From positions 14,687,468-14,751,467 of the forward strand of contig JASSKH010000002.1 of the NCBI GenBank assembly GCA_031763025.1: a stretch of 64,000 nucleotides of DNA. The letters are read 5' to 3'. The DNA is from Macrocystis pyrifera. Lineage: Eukaryota; Sar; Phaeophyceae; Laminariales; Laminariaceae. Position 1 is the stretch's first letter. Each line of letters opens with the position of its first letter. The translations under genes were made by a program, and so were the position numbers. Of the stretch, positions 1-11,120 are shown one piece after another. Below the pieces are notes generated by a model, which saw only the letters and a program-made list of their open reading frames with translations, did not search any database and was not told the origin of the DNA.

Positions 1-138
1 AGACGGCGGTGCGTGGTGGCGGCGCGGGCAAACGGTGGCCACAGCAGGTACATGCATACTGCTGTCCTCTCGATTGGCTGTGAAAATTGCACCGCTGCTC
101 AGAACAACAGCAGAAGAGTACAGCAGATTTTTTTTCTG

Positions 139-1000
139 GTGGCGGTTGTTGATCGTTGTGGTCGGTGTGGTTTGGAGCCGGGGTGTCATTCATGCTCCAC
201 ATGCCCCCGCGCCCCCAGCTCTGCCTACTATCCGTCCTCGGTGCTGCATCGTAGGCTTCGATACATGCAACTAGTCATAAATTACACCCCGCATATGACA
301 CCGTGCGCGCATGATTTTGCCTGCTGCTGGCGTGCTGCTGGGCGCCTGCTGCTGCTGGAGGATGAGTACTTTTTGTCTGATAGCAGTTGGTCGTTGATCG
401 TTGTGGTGGGCGTGGTCGGGAGTCAGGATACATACATGGGTACATAGATACATACATACGCCCGCACCCCAAGCTCTTCCTATTTATCCTCGATTATGCA
501 TCGTAGGCTCCGACACTTGCAACTACTACAGGTACAACAGTAGCCAAGAGTACACCCTGGATGCGTCACCTCACGCAGTTTTGCCTGATGGCAGTTAGTT
601 GGTTGTTGATCGGTGGGCGTGTTCGGGAGTCGGGTTACACACAAATGCCCCCGCACACCAAGCTCTGCCTATGTATCCTCAATGGCGCGTCGTAGGCTCC
701 AACACTTGCAACTACAGGTACAGTAGCAAAGAATACATTGCAGGTGTGCACCTCACGCGCTGGTTTGGCCTGTTACTATGCTGCTGGGCAACAGCAGGTG
801 GCGGTTGTTGTTGGTCGTCGTCGTGGTGGGTGTGATCGGGAGTCGGGATACATACATGCGCCCGCACCCCAAACTCTACCTATCCATCCTCCGTGATGCA
901 TATCGCAGGCCCCGATACAAGCCATCCATAGAGTATATTGCGGATGTGCCACCTCACGCGCATGGTTTTGCCTGCTGCTGCTGCTGCTGGGCGGCATGGC
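139..1000. repeat. Tandem array of four ~210-240 bp subrepeats inside He copy 1a
   Basis: Four successive units begin near 139, 379, 588 and 795. Each opens with a GGTGGCGGTTGTTGATCGTT-like segment. Each then carries CGGGAGTCGGGATACATACA, a CCCGCACCCCAAGCTCT-like segment, CATCGTAGGCTCC, CAACTACAGGTAC, and a CACCTCACGC...TGCCTGCTGCTG segment. The same array recurs at 17190-18030 and, split by an LTR insertion, at 49270-49327 plus 52617-53220. It is absent from the He copy at 59674-63851. Subterminal tandem repeats of this kind are common in rolling-circle elements, but the function here is unknown. Confidence 0.8.
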
Positions 1001-1924
1001 CGCAGCGATGTACAACAGCCTGCTTGTTGTACTCGTAGCACGCTCAATACGATATCTGTGCTCAGCAGCAGTTGTAACGGCACTGTTGGCCAATCACGGC
1101 CATTTTGCAAGTCATACGGTAAGTCATAGCTCTGCTTTGATTGGTGGAAGCTCGAAAAGTCTAGTCTGTTTTTACGTTGTTTTTTGCTTGTAAATATCCC
1201 TTGGCCCAGTGCCTGTCTCCTCTCACGTAGTAATTTTTAATTTTCTGCCTGATTGGAACACGTTCTCACCGGTCAGAAAAAAAAAAAAAAAAACAGCAGA
1301 GCTTCCCTCTTAGCCTTGTACACCGCCCGCTTCTCACGACCACCTCTCACCACCGATTGGGTCCGGATAAAGTTTTCCTCCCTCTCTGCCACAGTGAGCG
1401 TCGTCGAGCGCCTCGCGTCAAGCCCGGTGCTCACCGTGGCCCTTTTTCGCCACTTCGACAAACTTGGTGCTCAAACTGCATTGAAGTCTCTTTGAAGTTT
1501 AGTTTGGTCGAAAAAATAAGCACCGCTTAAATATTATTTCGTATATCAAAACGACCTTTATATCTCGTATATGGTGCAAGCGGAGCCTCACAAGGAGGCC
1601 AGACAGAGCCCATTCGTGTTTCCTGCGTGTCTTGAGACACACGCGACGCCTAGCCATGCCAACGGCGACGGCGCTCCTTGCAACACCCCCTCTACCTGCT
1701 AGCACCCGCTGACACCCGCGGCGGTGCCGGGCTCGCCCGCGGTACCGTGTTCTGACTACACGCACGCGCACGAAACGAAATAAAATGGCTTCGGATTATG
1801 TATAAGCAACGCTTGACTCGTACCCGGTACGTTCGTTTGAACACGACTACACAGTCAGTAGAAGAAGGCGCTTCTATTGACGAACGCAGTGTTCGAAAAT
1901 ACAAGCTGTACCTGGACATTGTTT

Positions 1925-2220
1925 TTTTTGCCAGAAAACGGTATACCTTGACAGAAAATACCATATGACTTGGGTTTGGTGTGCCCTTATTACCTCGTTT
2001 TACTTATCATACCGTAAACTGGCAAAAATACGATGGTGTACCGTTTTTTTCGCATTTTCGCAAGTGAGACGGATGGACATGGATGTTTCGCCAAAAAAAA
2101 CGGTATATCTTGACAGAAAATGCCATCTTACGTGGGTGGGGTGTACCCTGATGGCCTGGTTTGAGTTTTTCGTACCGTAAACTGGCAAAAAAGCGCTGGT
2201 GTATCGTTTTTTTTTTGTCA
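1925..2220. repeat. Two adjacent palindromic ~130-bp repeats near the He 5' terminus
   Basis: Each unit opens with AAAACGGTATACCTTGACAG and closes with TACCGTAAACTGGCAAAA followed by GGTGTACCGTTTTTT, so its ends (AAAACGGTATACC versus GGTGTACCGTTTT) are inverted repeats and each unit could form a long hairpin. The pair is conserved at 18970-19255, 54160-54440 and 63510-63795, always just inside the element terminus. Confidence 0.65.
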
Positions 2221-2289
2221 TTTTGTCCGTTAGGACAGGAAATTATTTTTGCTTCTAGATTACCCTAGGGTAAACCCTACGGAATGCAT

Positions 2290-2715
2290 CTATAGAATGA
2301 TTGAGTTCGTATATCATCACTACGTACACATGGTTCCGTATATCGTGAAACATATACATGGGTAAGTATACCATGGTATGAATGGTTTCGTATACCATAT
2401 CATGAATGGTTTCGTATACCATTTCAATTATGCATGGTTCCGTGCACCATAGTATACATGGTTTTGTATACCATTATAAAGTATACATGGTTCCGTACAC
2501 CATAGTATACATGTTTTTTATACCATCATTAAGTATACATGGTTCCGTACACCATAGTATACATGTGTCCGTATACCATAGTAAGTATACATGGTTCCGT
2601 ATACCATAGTATACATGGTTCCGTATACCATAGTAAGTATACATGGTTCCGTATACCATAGCAAGTATACGTGGTTCCGTACACCATAGTATAGATGGTT
2701 CCGTATACTATTGAT
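2290..2715. repeat. GTATAC-rich minisatellite
   Basis: About a dozen degenerate units of roughly 28-36 bp built from ACATGGTTCCGTATACCATA with variable spacers (AGTAAG, AGT). GTATAC and ACCATGGT-like palindromes recur in every unit, so the array could fold on itself. It fills the gap between the end of He copy 1a (2284) and the start of He copy 1b (2744). Translated frames are simple repeat artefacts. Confidence 0.85.
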
Positions 2716-2743
2716 ATAAAAGGTTCTGGTTGCGCATATTAAT

Positions 2744-4275
2744 TGTAGTGCAGGGCAAGGGTTGCCCTGCTGTTCCCTAGGTGTTACCATGTAATAAAAA
2801 AAGGTTGGACGGAGGTATGAAAATTCTCTCGCGACGTCGATATTTGCCACGTAGAATATTTTACTTGTTTGGAGATGCTGCAGTTCCCGTTATTTCGAAG
2901 CAAAAAACCAAAACATATCTTCACAGTCGCATCGCGCAGATTGCGATGACCTCGACGTGTCGCGAACACAGTCATACCAAACAAACCAAAACATAACTTC
3001 ACAGTCGCATCGCGCAGATTGCGATGACCTCGACCTGTCGCGAACACAGCCATACCAAATAAAACGCCGGAGTTAAATCCAATATGACAAAAGGCATACA
3101 AGTTGACTTTTCGCAGATGATCGTTACGTAAATACACCCCGTAAACAACACTCTGTCGACCGAACAGTTAACATAAATGTAGCTGCGCAGAACTCGAAAG
3201 GCTGGACGCGCCGTGCAACATTTCTGCAAAATGTGTTCTAGCAAAAAGACGGAAACAAGAAGGCAGGCAGTCCGAATCGAGAAGCACTATCACACAAAAA
3301 ATCTAAACGTTTTCAACACACATGTGAAGAACATGTGAGACGCTCAAGGCGGCGGTACGTCGGAGTCGAGCCGGCAAGGCACAGCTGCGCTCCCCACATC
3401 GTAGTGGCCAGGACTTCGGTAAGGCGGAGGCGTGATGGGTCCTTGTCTAGTCGCCTCGATTATCTCCGCGCGTTCTTGGCTTGCGCGCTCATCGTAGCTA
3501 GCACTATGGTATGGTGTCGTTCGTGCCTGGGGAGCAGGCAAGGTCATAGACTTTCGAAGGTAGATGCCGTAACCATGATACCAATCGTAGTCGAAATCGT
3601 CGCAAGACGTGGTACTCCCCCCGAGTATACAATCGTACTTCAACCACCGCCCTCTCGAACGCAACTGGGTCACGAAATGGTTCGGAATGGAGTAGATGAC
3701 AGCAACGAGGCAGTACTCAACGCCTATCATCAAAATGGGTGACGGTGCTGGCGGCTCTCCGGCGTCCTCGCAGATGTCTACACGAGCAGACGCGAAGAAA
3801 ACGCGATCTGGGGCGTTGTCCGCACTCCAAGGAGGAATCGACCATGCGGATGTGCTGATGTGCCGGGCGCAGCTTCTCGTCGCAGGGGGGGCACGGAGCA
3901 GGTCCAGGAAGTGAGAAGTCGGAGGCGGCCCAGGTCAGGAACAAGGTATTGACTGCATCCTGGCGTGACTGGGGTGGTCCGTGCGGAATCAAGACTGGTG
4001 CGGTATCTCGCCATCGTGCACATTGGGATGTGGTTATCTCGATATGGCCATGGTCTCCTCGACATGGCAATCGGTAGTGTAGTTGCCAGTTGAATCCGAG
4101 AGCCGTCCGAGTGTACATGATGCGAGCATGCCGTTCCACGACGTCACCTGGCCATCCGCTGTTGGGGTGGAGTTGATCATCATGTCGAAGGATGATCGCT
4201 TCGTATACGGAGCCTGGCGTTCCCATTACGGATCCTGCGCCCGACTGATTCTGTAGTAAAATTCTATCAGTCACA
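2744..4275 (-). mobile_element. He element copy 1b, truncated (3' portion)
   Basis: This is the 3' end in coding orientation of an He element. It has the hairpin at 2750-2770 (stem GCAGGGCAA / TTGCCCTGC, loop GGG) and then the inverted-repeat motif TTCCCTAGGTGTTACCAT at 2773-2790. The body aligns with 15114-16480, 47199-48565 and 59674-61095. Similarity to the 59674 copy continues to GGATCCTGCGCCC near 4242 and is lost shortly after, so the 5' half of the element is missing. TAATTG flanks the left end. It carries the degraded USP-like peptidase described separately. Confidence 0.75.
3344..4274 (-). pseudogene. USP-like (C19) cysteine peptidase fragment, He copy 1b
   Basis: The minus-strand coding remnant is split over two frames. 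The upstream piece (4274-3717) contains an IEITxSQCARW segment, a CPPC zinc-type pair and SLECGQRP, then runs out of frame. The downstream piece (3733-3344) starts just before YCLVAVIYSIPNHFVTQLRS and GRWLKYD. The latter resembles the C-terminal His box of ubiquitin-specific peptidases (Y-x-L-x-A-V-I ... H-F-V ... W-x-x-Y-D). A four-G run near 3810 (three G in He copy 2) accounts for the frame break. The Cys box would lie upstream in sequence missing from this copy. Family assignment rests on motif resemblance only. Confidence 0.5.
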
Positions 4276-4754
4276 CAAGCCCGTGGTTTTCACTATGCAG
4301 GGAGGGACATGGTTTGAAAATGAACCAGTTGAATCATATACATCAACTACCACTGTACAAATTTTTGACTAGTAGAGAACCTAGAAACCGTTCCTTCTAG
4401 AATGTTCGAAACCTTTGCTGGGTTCTCCAGCAAGAGGCGTTCAAACATTGGCGGGCGATGTGAGTCTCAGGTCGTTACTCTACAGTCAGTGGTTCATCCG
4501 TTATCGTGGATATTGACTCTTGTACTAAAAGTGGCCGCAGATCTCCGTAGATCTGATGATAGTTGAGGCGGGGAACTACCAGCCTCCATCACCAAGTAAT
4601 TGCTCATGACTGTCATGTGAGATGACTTGCGTCATGCTTCATGATCACTTCTGCTCGGCTGACCGTGCCGAGCCTCACCTATACCTGTCGTGTCCTCCAC
4701 GCTACACCTTACCGAAAGAGAAGCTTGCTGCAGACCCAGGGCGAACCTGGGATA
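4276..4754. other. Intergenic stretch, nothing recognised
   Basis: This lies between the truncated He copy 1b and the inverted duplicate starting near 4755. Only short incidental frames are present, and I see no repeat partner elsewhere in the window. Confidence 0.5.
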
Positions 4755-6525
4755 CACCCATCTCACAGTACTCGCAGTATCTCGAGTACAAAACCTGCGA
4801 GTGTACCAAGTACCTACGATAATATTAGCAGTATTTTCTCGAACATACTTTGCTTTACTCTCAACTATTGGGAGTAGCTGTGAAATGTTGAGGTGTGAAC
4901 GCACGCCACACGTAAGCGCGCCCAAACTCTTCACCTTGGGTAAAAACACACATGTAACCTGTATATCATATTATACGTTCAGAAAAGCAAGGTGGATGCA
5001 TGTACTGGTTGGTACAAAAAAAGTCAGAAGTGGAAAAAAAACACACACAACTTGTATTACAGTGTATCATACTATACGCTCAGAAAAGCAAGGTGTGGAC
5101 GAATGTATTATTATTAATAGTACTGTTGTAGTCCTGGTACAAAAAAAGCCAAAAGTGAACTTAAAAAAAAGCGTGGATGGTGCGAGTCGAACCTCGGAAA
5201 CGAAAATTTTATCGCGCGCAGTGGAAACGTCTACGCTAGAACAGTGCTCGAACAACTCGCACGTCGTGTTTTTTACGAAATCTAAAACACTCTGCACGAT
5301 CTCCTACAGCAGTAGAGTAGCTTGTACAGGTACGACTGCATATACAGCAGTACTGCTGTAGAATGCCACGCGAGGAACGTACGTGTACTGACCCCCTTTC
5401 AGCTGGCTCTAGGATCTATCGGTCAGCAATGTAGGACACACAGCAATGATAACTACCACCGTAAGTCTGTTTTGTACGAACGCTGCTGTACGAATAATTT
5501 GTTGTACATTACGAACGATTTGCTTTTGTTGTATTCGAGACGACGAATATATCGATCCGGGGATAATGGGTCACACACTGCGGAACGTACGTGCATCGGC
5601 CAATGCCGATGACAACAAATACGAACCACAGTAGTACTGAGCTTACAGCGCGGATCTTCCACATGCGCATAGTACCATGCCTGCTGCTGTTGTTGGCGCA
5701 CTGTGCTGAGCACAGCCGGAGCAGTGGCAATGTTGGATCACACAGCAATAAGCAGAATAAGAGGATTCTGAAGCAGGGAGAGAGGTGTGTGATGCTGGTT
5801 GGTGTGTTCGTGGCGTGGTCAAGTGATCGACCGAATAAACCAATTGTGATAGCCGCAGTACGATCATCCATACACGCAAGGTGTGGCCACTGCTGCTGCT
5901 GCTGGGCAGCAGGGTTGTGGTGCTGTAGGAAGCTAGAGGTAAGCATGCTCTGTGCACTGCTGTGGTTATTGCTCTCTAGGCGGTGGTCCGTTCTCCGTGC
6001 AACACAAAAAAGTACAGGGATATATGTCATCCTGGGTATATACAGATCGAAAAGAATATGGCAGACGGTGGAATGCGGACTGCAGGCTCCGACAAACGCA
6101 ACCAACCACAGCAACACTGCGCATATGGGTGTGTCGCACACGCACGGCGGGGGGGCGGCAGCGTTGGAACGTTGCGATCTGTGCATATTGTCTGTTGTGT
6201 ACCTGGTATGTGTCTTGAGCTGTGTGCTCACAGCTCGTGAGAGCCTAGTGGAGAAAACAGACTGCATGATATGTATGAACCAATACGTACGTACAAAGTA
6301 AGGCCTCTTACTGAAACCAGGGAAATCGTCTTATCCACTCCCGCCGGAAAAAAACTTTGAGCGCCCGCCACGCGCTTCAGAGTGCACGGATCGCGCCGAG
6401 ACGTAGACCAATGTGTCCGGCAAGGCTTCCGTGTCCGCGTACTTAGTGTTTTGCCTAAAAGTGCTCGTGCGAAGAGAAAACTTGGCAAAAGTACGAAAAT
6501 TTGACAAATATACGTATATATATGG
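4755..6525 (+). repeat. Long inverted duplicate, copy 1 (partner 36815-38165, opposite strand)
   Basis: Reverse-complement similarity to 36815-38165 runs from ACTCGCAGTAT motifs near 4765, through CGAACATACTTTGCTTTACT at about 4840, to the terminal block GACAAATATACGTATA near 6510. This copy is longer, with extra sequence at about 5560-5880. A 236-aa plus-strand frame (5591-6301) aligns with a 159-aa minus frame at 37522-37043 but needs at least one frameshift, so coding is not supported. TAC/GTA triplets and palindromic GTACGTAC are frequent. Confidence 0.75.
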
Positions 6526-7490
6526 GTTGGGTTGGCGTCGGTTGGCAACGACACTGTAAAACATGCCGCTCACTACGTGAGCTAGACATCCAGAGTACCT
6601 TTTTTTTTTGTTTGGCGGTCGCCCCCAGCTGGTCGTCGAGTTAGATCATTTGTGCGAGGTAGAGAACCTTTACTCTGCACAAGGGAATTGATCGCATCAC
6701 GTAGTGTTCAAGGTACGGCCACCGAGAGGCAGTTACATGGTGCTCCCATTGCTCTCTGGAAATGGCTAGACCGGAAATTGAACTAACTCATTGAAGCTGT
6801 CATCCATATAAGTCCGCCTCACAAGCGGTTCTTAGCAGGATGCAGCTCACCCTTCATGCGACTCGCCGGACACCTCACGGCGCTTCGCGCTTGGTGCAAG
6901 CAAATGTCTGCCTGGTCGGTGAAAACCCGACATGCTCCGTCCCGACATTGTAGGGATGCGAGGGTCTACTGTCATACGACTACGGCCATGCACGAGATCG
7001 AGTACATACATACCTCCTGTCGAGTACACCCCCCCCTGTTGGGAGGGCCCAAGTTGAACAATTCGACGTGAGGTGCCGAAAAAATATTTCGCGGGTACCC
7101 TCGGTATGTACGAAACAAGTATTCAGGGCGCAGGCCGAGTCCCAAGGGAATAAGGTTGCTGTATGCTGGTTTGATCAGTTGTTAATGTCAAGGTCGGGAC
7201 ATTTTGCATCCCTAGACAGGTTTACCTATTACAGTCCTGTGTTCAGGTGGTGGACTAACAAAATGACGATACAAAAGCACCAGGCATGAGACAGAGGGTA
7301 GAGAAAGAGCTAGACCAAAACGAGCAGTCCCATATATGTCCAGCTGGTGGGCCAGGGAGGACATAAGAAGCAACAAAACAGAAGCCTAAAGGGGGTCATG
7401 AATGACAAGCTAAAACAGAACAAAACACAAACAAGGCAAAGCATTTGTAGGGTGACGCGGCCGACGCAGAATAGCAGAGTACCTGGTACT
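6526..7490. other. Intergenic stretch, nothing recognised
   Basis: No gene-like ORF, RNA gene or repeat partner was found here. It lies immediately downstream (in the minus sense) of the hAT transposase fragment and may include the rest of that element, but no terminal inverted repeat was identified. Confidence 0.4.
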
Positions 7491-8376
7491 CTACAGGAAA
7501 TTCAGTGGATACCAAGCCTCACACATTTTCCACCCGACTCCGTGGCATCCGTGCAAAAACATTAGGTATTTAGCTGATTCAGGATCAGTCGGAGCAAAGT
7601 TTCCCCCGGCGGGTAAAATCATCTCCAAACAAGCGGGTGTGGCGGGTACTGCTATTAATAGGTAGATGCATGCCACCTTGTACAGGTTAGGGTATGTATT
7701 CCCCTTCTTGCACCACCAGTCCAAAACGTCGTCTGAGGATAATCCTGCATTGAGGGGGACCTCTTTGCTGTAGACCGAAAACTCCGACTCCGCCGTGTGC
7801 TTCTGATGGGTCAGCGTGTTCCCCCCCATTGAGACCTCGCCCGATGTGTCCGGTTCTTAGTCGGAGGAGCCCCCGGCGTCTCGAGCCATCTCGGCGAACA
7901 GCAACCTCGAATCATCCCCCTTCTTCCTGCGGCCCTCCACTCGTGGAATACTCCTAGCCGCCTCGATGGCTACTTCGATCTCCGTCTCCGGCGTGGCGCC
8001 CTCTGCGTTGACCTGGGAACGAGTGATCACGTCCACCATGGCAGCGACTACACGCGGACGGCAGTCGAGCTTCTCCAGATCTCCGCACCCGTTCAGCTTC
8101 ATTGTGCGAGGGTTGCGGAATGCGGCGATCAGTTGGGCATTCGTGGGCGTCTCGAAACGGTTCCCGAAGTTATCCAATATGTTGTGCGCCGCTTGCCTCT
8201 TGTGGGGAGGTAGATCGACGTCAGTGGCCTTCAGCAGATGGGTGGAGTGGAGCATTGAAGACAGCATGGGCATCATGCTGTTCTTGATGAAGTTTTCCCC
8301 CTGCAAGGCGGTGACAGCTTGCGCGAACCTCTTGAGAAAAGCCACCATGGCTGTGGTGCTGAAGACCGCCGCCCAG
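7491..8376 (-). pseudogene. hAT-superfamily transposase, C-terminal fragment with one in-frame stop
   Basis: Two minus-strand ORFs in the same frame (8348-7857 and 7829-7491) are separated by a single TAA at 7859-7857. The first shows the region before the hAT dimerisation domain: LKRFAQAVTALQG, then NRFETPTNAQLIAAFRNPR (residues 63-81), matching the usual RF...L.A..LDPR pattern. The second shows the dimerisation domain: LSSDDVLDWWCKKGNTYPNL (residues 30-49) and KVACIYLLIAVPATPACLE, with AGGNF where SxxG/AG is typical. The N-terminal zinc finger and catalytic DDE part are missing. An in-frame TGA lies just upstream near 8390, so it is cut or spliced there. A non-functional fragment is likely. 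Confidence 0.7.
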
Positions 8377-8904
8377 TTGTAGTGCGAGCTTCACCGGGTC
8401 GCGCATGACAGAGGGAGCTTCTTACCGACCATCTGACGGTTCCATTCACAAGGCAACAGCAACACGAGTACACAAGAGGAGGGGGCACCAGTAGTACGCA
8501 ATATGAAAAATAGGGTTATAGTCAGCTGGTTATACTGCTATACTAATATTACTAACTCTTAATACTGGTATAATACTCGCTCATACTACAATAGCGTCCT
8601 TTGCTGATACTTTTCGATATTCGTGTGGGATCAGGTTGCCGAAAGGGTCCTACCTACTGCTGTATACCCAGGTTCCAGGTACAGTTCGAAGGGCTCAGAC
8701 CGATCGGTGCGGGATTTGCATGCCAGACGCCAGGCGATTGTCGAAATCACCGCATCATATTTTCGCAGTACTGTCGCAACAGTACTGTAATAACCCTACG
8801 ACGCATATACGATTCATAAACTGTAATAAACTGGTAATGTACCACGCAACACGTATATTTCAGGTTTTGAATATATTATTCGTCCTATCCGTCGATATCC
8901 TATA
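8377..8904. other. Intergenic stretch, nothing recognised
   Basis: AT-rich sequence with TATACTGCTATACTAATATT-like runs near 8530-8590. No supported feature. Confidence 0.4.
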
Positions 8905-11120
8905 TACTACCAAGTTTCGCCTTCGGGATGTGGGTAACGTGAAATCCCGGGGGCGTCGCAAGGCGAAAGGGAGTCATAGGTAACATCCGTATAGCTGTTC
9001 TTGGCGGAAACGAGAGCCATGGGTTAGCGTATTGCTCGAAATAAAGAGTACCAGGTATTAATTATTAGTAGTAGTCGGCAGGAACTGAGTACTACTTCTG
9101 TGGACACTACACTACATGCACGCGGTACCATGGGTTGACCACTACATATACCGTCACTATACACCACTGCCACTACTACGCAGATGTAGTACAGGCAGAA
9201 GCGGCATACACTCTACAAAATACTGCCTAGCACATTACTACTGCAGTCCTACTACTACTACGACTACTAACTATACTAATAAGTACTACTACTGCTGACC
9301 AAACGCTCATACAACATACAGACAACCTCGACGAGGTCAAATAGCCACGCGGTACCATGGATTGGGACATGACCGCCAAATGTAATACTGCTACTATGAT
9401 ATATACATCACCACCAGTAATACGTAGATGCAGTACAGCATGAATAAATATTACGGTACAATACCTACTACTACTGTTCCCAGAATACTAAAACTTCGAT
9501 ACAACGGCGACGTAGTATGCAAGCAGTACCGTGAGTTGGGGGCATGACTACTATACTGTTATTGTTAGTATACACCACTACAACTTCTACGCCACAAATT
9601 ACCTGATACTATACTAATACGATTACTCTTACTGATTTTGTACAATGTACAGGCTACGTATTATATGCGGTTGAGAGCATCTGTCTACTACTGCTTCTAC
9701 TGGCCAGGTAGAAGCAGTACGCAGAGGTAGACGGACCGAGGGAGTTAGTTTTGTGTTCACGTACGTGCTCGGTGTGAGATGTGTGGTGAACGTCGAAGGA
9801 CTCAGGTGAAACATGTGTGACGCTCGACAGCTCGACAGACGTGCATTGCTGCTGCTGTATTTGCTGTTGCTGAGGTTGATAAATAAACGGGGTGAAAGGA
9901 TTTTTAAGGGTGTTTTTTACTTGAAAATTGCGTAGCGCAGTCTGCACTTCGGAATCGTCGTCCGCATTTGAGAAATTTCCTGGTTCGATGCAAACGCTGC
10001 GCAGTCACGTTTATGGCCAGTTTTGGCCCGCTTTGGCTGCGGTTTGCGGTAAGGGTTATAGGGTTAGAGTCAGGGGTGCGGACCAACGCCCAGATGGGTA
10101 GGGTGACTCGTGTACTGAGTCAAGCTGGGGAGACTACTGAGAGGTTTTAGTGGGTTCAACTCCTACACTACCTGAGTCAGGAGAGATAAAATATAGACTT
10201 AGGTGCCTACATCCTCGGAGTACACCACACTTTAATGACGGTCAGAGACAGGCCCGACCAAGGTGGAAGAAACGAACCGGGTTCGAACCGGTGCACGAAA
10301 ACTTGAGAAATAAGTGTGGACAGGGGTTTCCTCTCGCTCTCCGGGGCATTAAAAAAAAAAAAAAAAGTTGGGTTGGGTCTTCGCGCGTACCTTGATCCCA
10401 TCAGGAACCAAAATACCTGAACAGCCTACCAACCTAAGGATCCTTTCTCCCAGATTGTAAGGGGACCTCACACGACACCACGACCACTCGATTGCTCGAC
10501 CTGGTGATCACCTCACACGCATACTATACGAACACTGCTGTTGTACTGTTGCTGCTGCTGTTGTAGTCCGCACCATGGCTGCGCGTTTACGGAAGATGTG
10601 TGCGTTCGTACGAATCGTCGTTCTGCCCCTGTGCAGCATCCAATTAGTTGCACCTTTCCGGATATTATGTATGTGTTCGTTCCCTCTTCCTAGGTCGACA
10701 GGAACCAACTATGGCCCACACACACACAAAATAGAATGCGCTATCCGTGGCCGCCACAAAAGGGAGAGCTCGATGCACGACTGTTGCTGTGCCGTGGCTG
10801 CCTCTGTAGAGAGCTCAAGGGACGGTGTGATCAGACATGATACAGCAGCAGCCAGCAGCAGAAAAACATCTTTAAACTTGCGGGGTTTCCATTGTCCTGC
10901 TTGGCTCTAGCAGGTCGGAATGACTCCCCGTAGTTATTTGCCAGAATTCTCCGGAGGCCCAGAGCACGCGCCACGAACCTCGGCCGGGGCTCGCATTTGC
11001 GCCGTGGTGTACATGCAGGCTCCCTGTGTGCCACGCAGCCTAGAGAGCGAGAGAAAACTCGCGGCCGGACGAGAAAAATAAAGTATTCCGGGAAAAAAGT
11101 CCATTTGGTACAAAGTAATA
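8905..11120. repeat. Tandem duplication, unit 1 (partner 11121-13080)
   Basis: Unit 1 opens with CCTTCGGGATGTGGGTAACG (from about 8919) and AGCCATGGGTTAGCGTATTG near 9017, both repeated at 11133 and 11227. It then holds TAC-rich sequence with TACTACTAC runs, a GCAGTA...GTAGACGGACCGA block (about 9712), and CACTCGATTGCTCGACCTGG near 10485. It closes with a CATTGTCCTGCTTGGCTCTAG block near 10890. It contains about 550 bp (about 9900-10470) absent from unit 2, which includes a tRNA-like segment and a poly-A run. A minus-strand reading of the opening block begins MA(P/L)VSAKNSY, but it diverges in frame between units and is not supported as a gene. Confidence 0.75.
10095..10366 (+). mobile_element. 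Possible tRNA-derived SINE
   Basis: A tRNA-like head spans 10095-10174. It has an acceptor GGGTAGG that pairs with ACTACCT at six of seven positions, a D-stem GACT/AGTC, and a T-arm GTGGG-TTCAACT-CCTAC whose core GGTTCAACTCC fits the RNA polymerase III B box. The anticodon arm does not fold properly, so it is not a working tRNA. A second GGTTCGAACC lies at about 10280, and a 16-A run ends the segment at 10351-10366. The segment sits in the stretch missing from the duplicated unit at 11121-13080, as expected for an insertion. Target duplications were not found. Confidence 0.35.

Larger units (their letters stand above)
1..2284 (-). mobile_element. He element copy 1a, partial (5' portion of a Helentron-like transposon)
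   Basis: This is the right-hand part (5' end in coding orientation) of the He family. It starts at the window edge and aligns throughout with 17060-19321, with 49130-49327 plus 52617-54505, and in its last kilobase with 62845-63851. It ends with the inverted-repeat terminus at 2259-2284, which here reads ACCCTACGGAA where other copies have ACCCTAGGGAA. It contains a four-unit tandem array (139-1000), a block with a poly-A run near 1280, and two palindromic repeats at 1925-2215. No intact gene is visible; the ORFs are short and poorly conserved in frame among copies. Assignment to the He family is secure from the repeat copies; the transposon class is inferred. Confidence 0.7.

Noticed and set aside
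1253-1495. Conserved short peptide read on minus in all He copies (ATVSTGLDARRA...)
   Set aside because: Comparison with the diverged copy at 35390-35520 showed no codon-position bias in that frame, so conservation reflects repeat copying.
2259-2284. CCCTAGGGTAAACCCTA as a telomere-like repeat
   Set aside because: It is present once per He copy at the element terminus and explained by the inverted terminal repeat; no tandem telomeric array.
5168-5260. tRNA-like GAGGTTCGACTCGCACC on the minus strand (also at 37818-37838)
   Set aside because: The T-arm stem does not pair with a 7-base loop, and no acceptor or anticodon arm can be folded around it. It is duplicated only because the whole region is.
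5591-6301. 236-aa plus-strand ORF as a gene
   Set aside because: The duplicated copy at 37043-37522 is frame-shifted relative to it, and the sequence is low-complexity with no domain.
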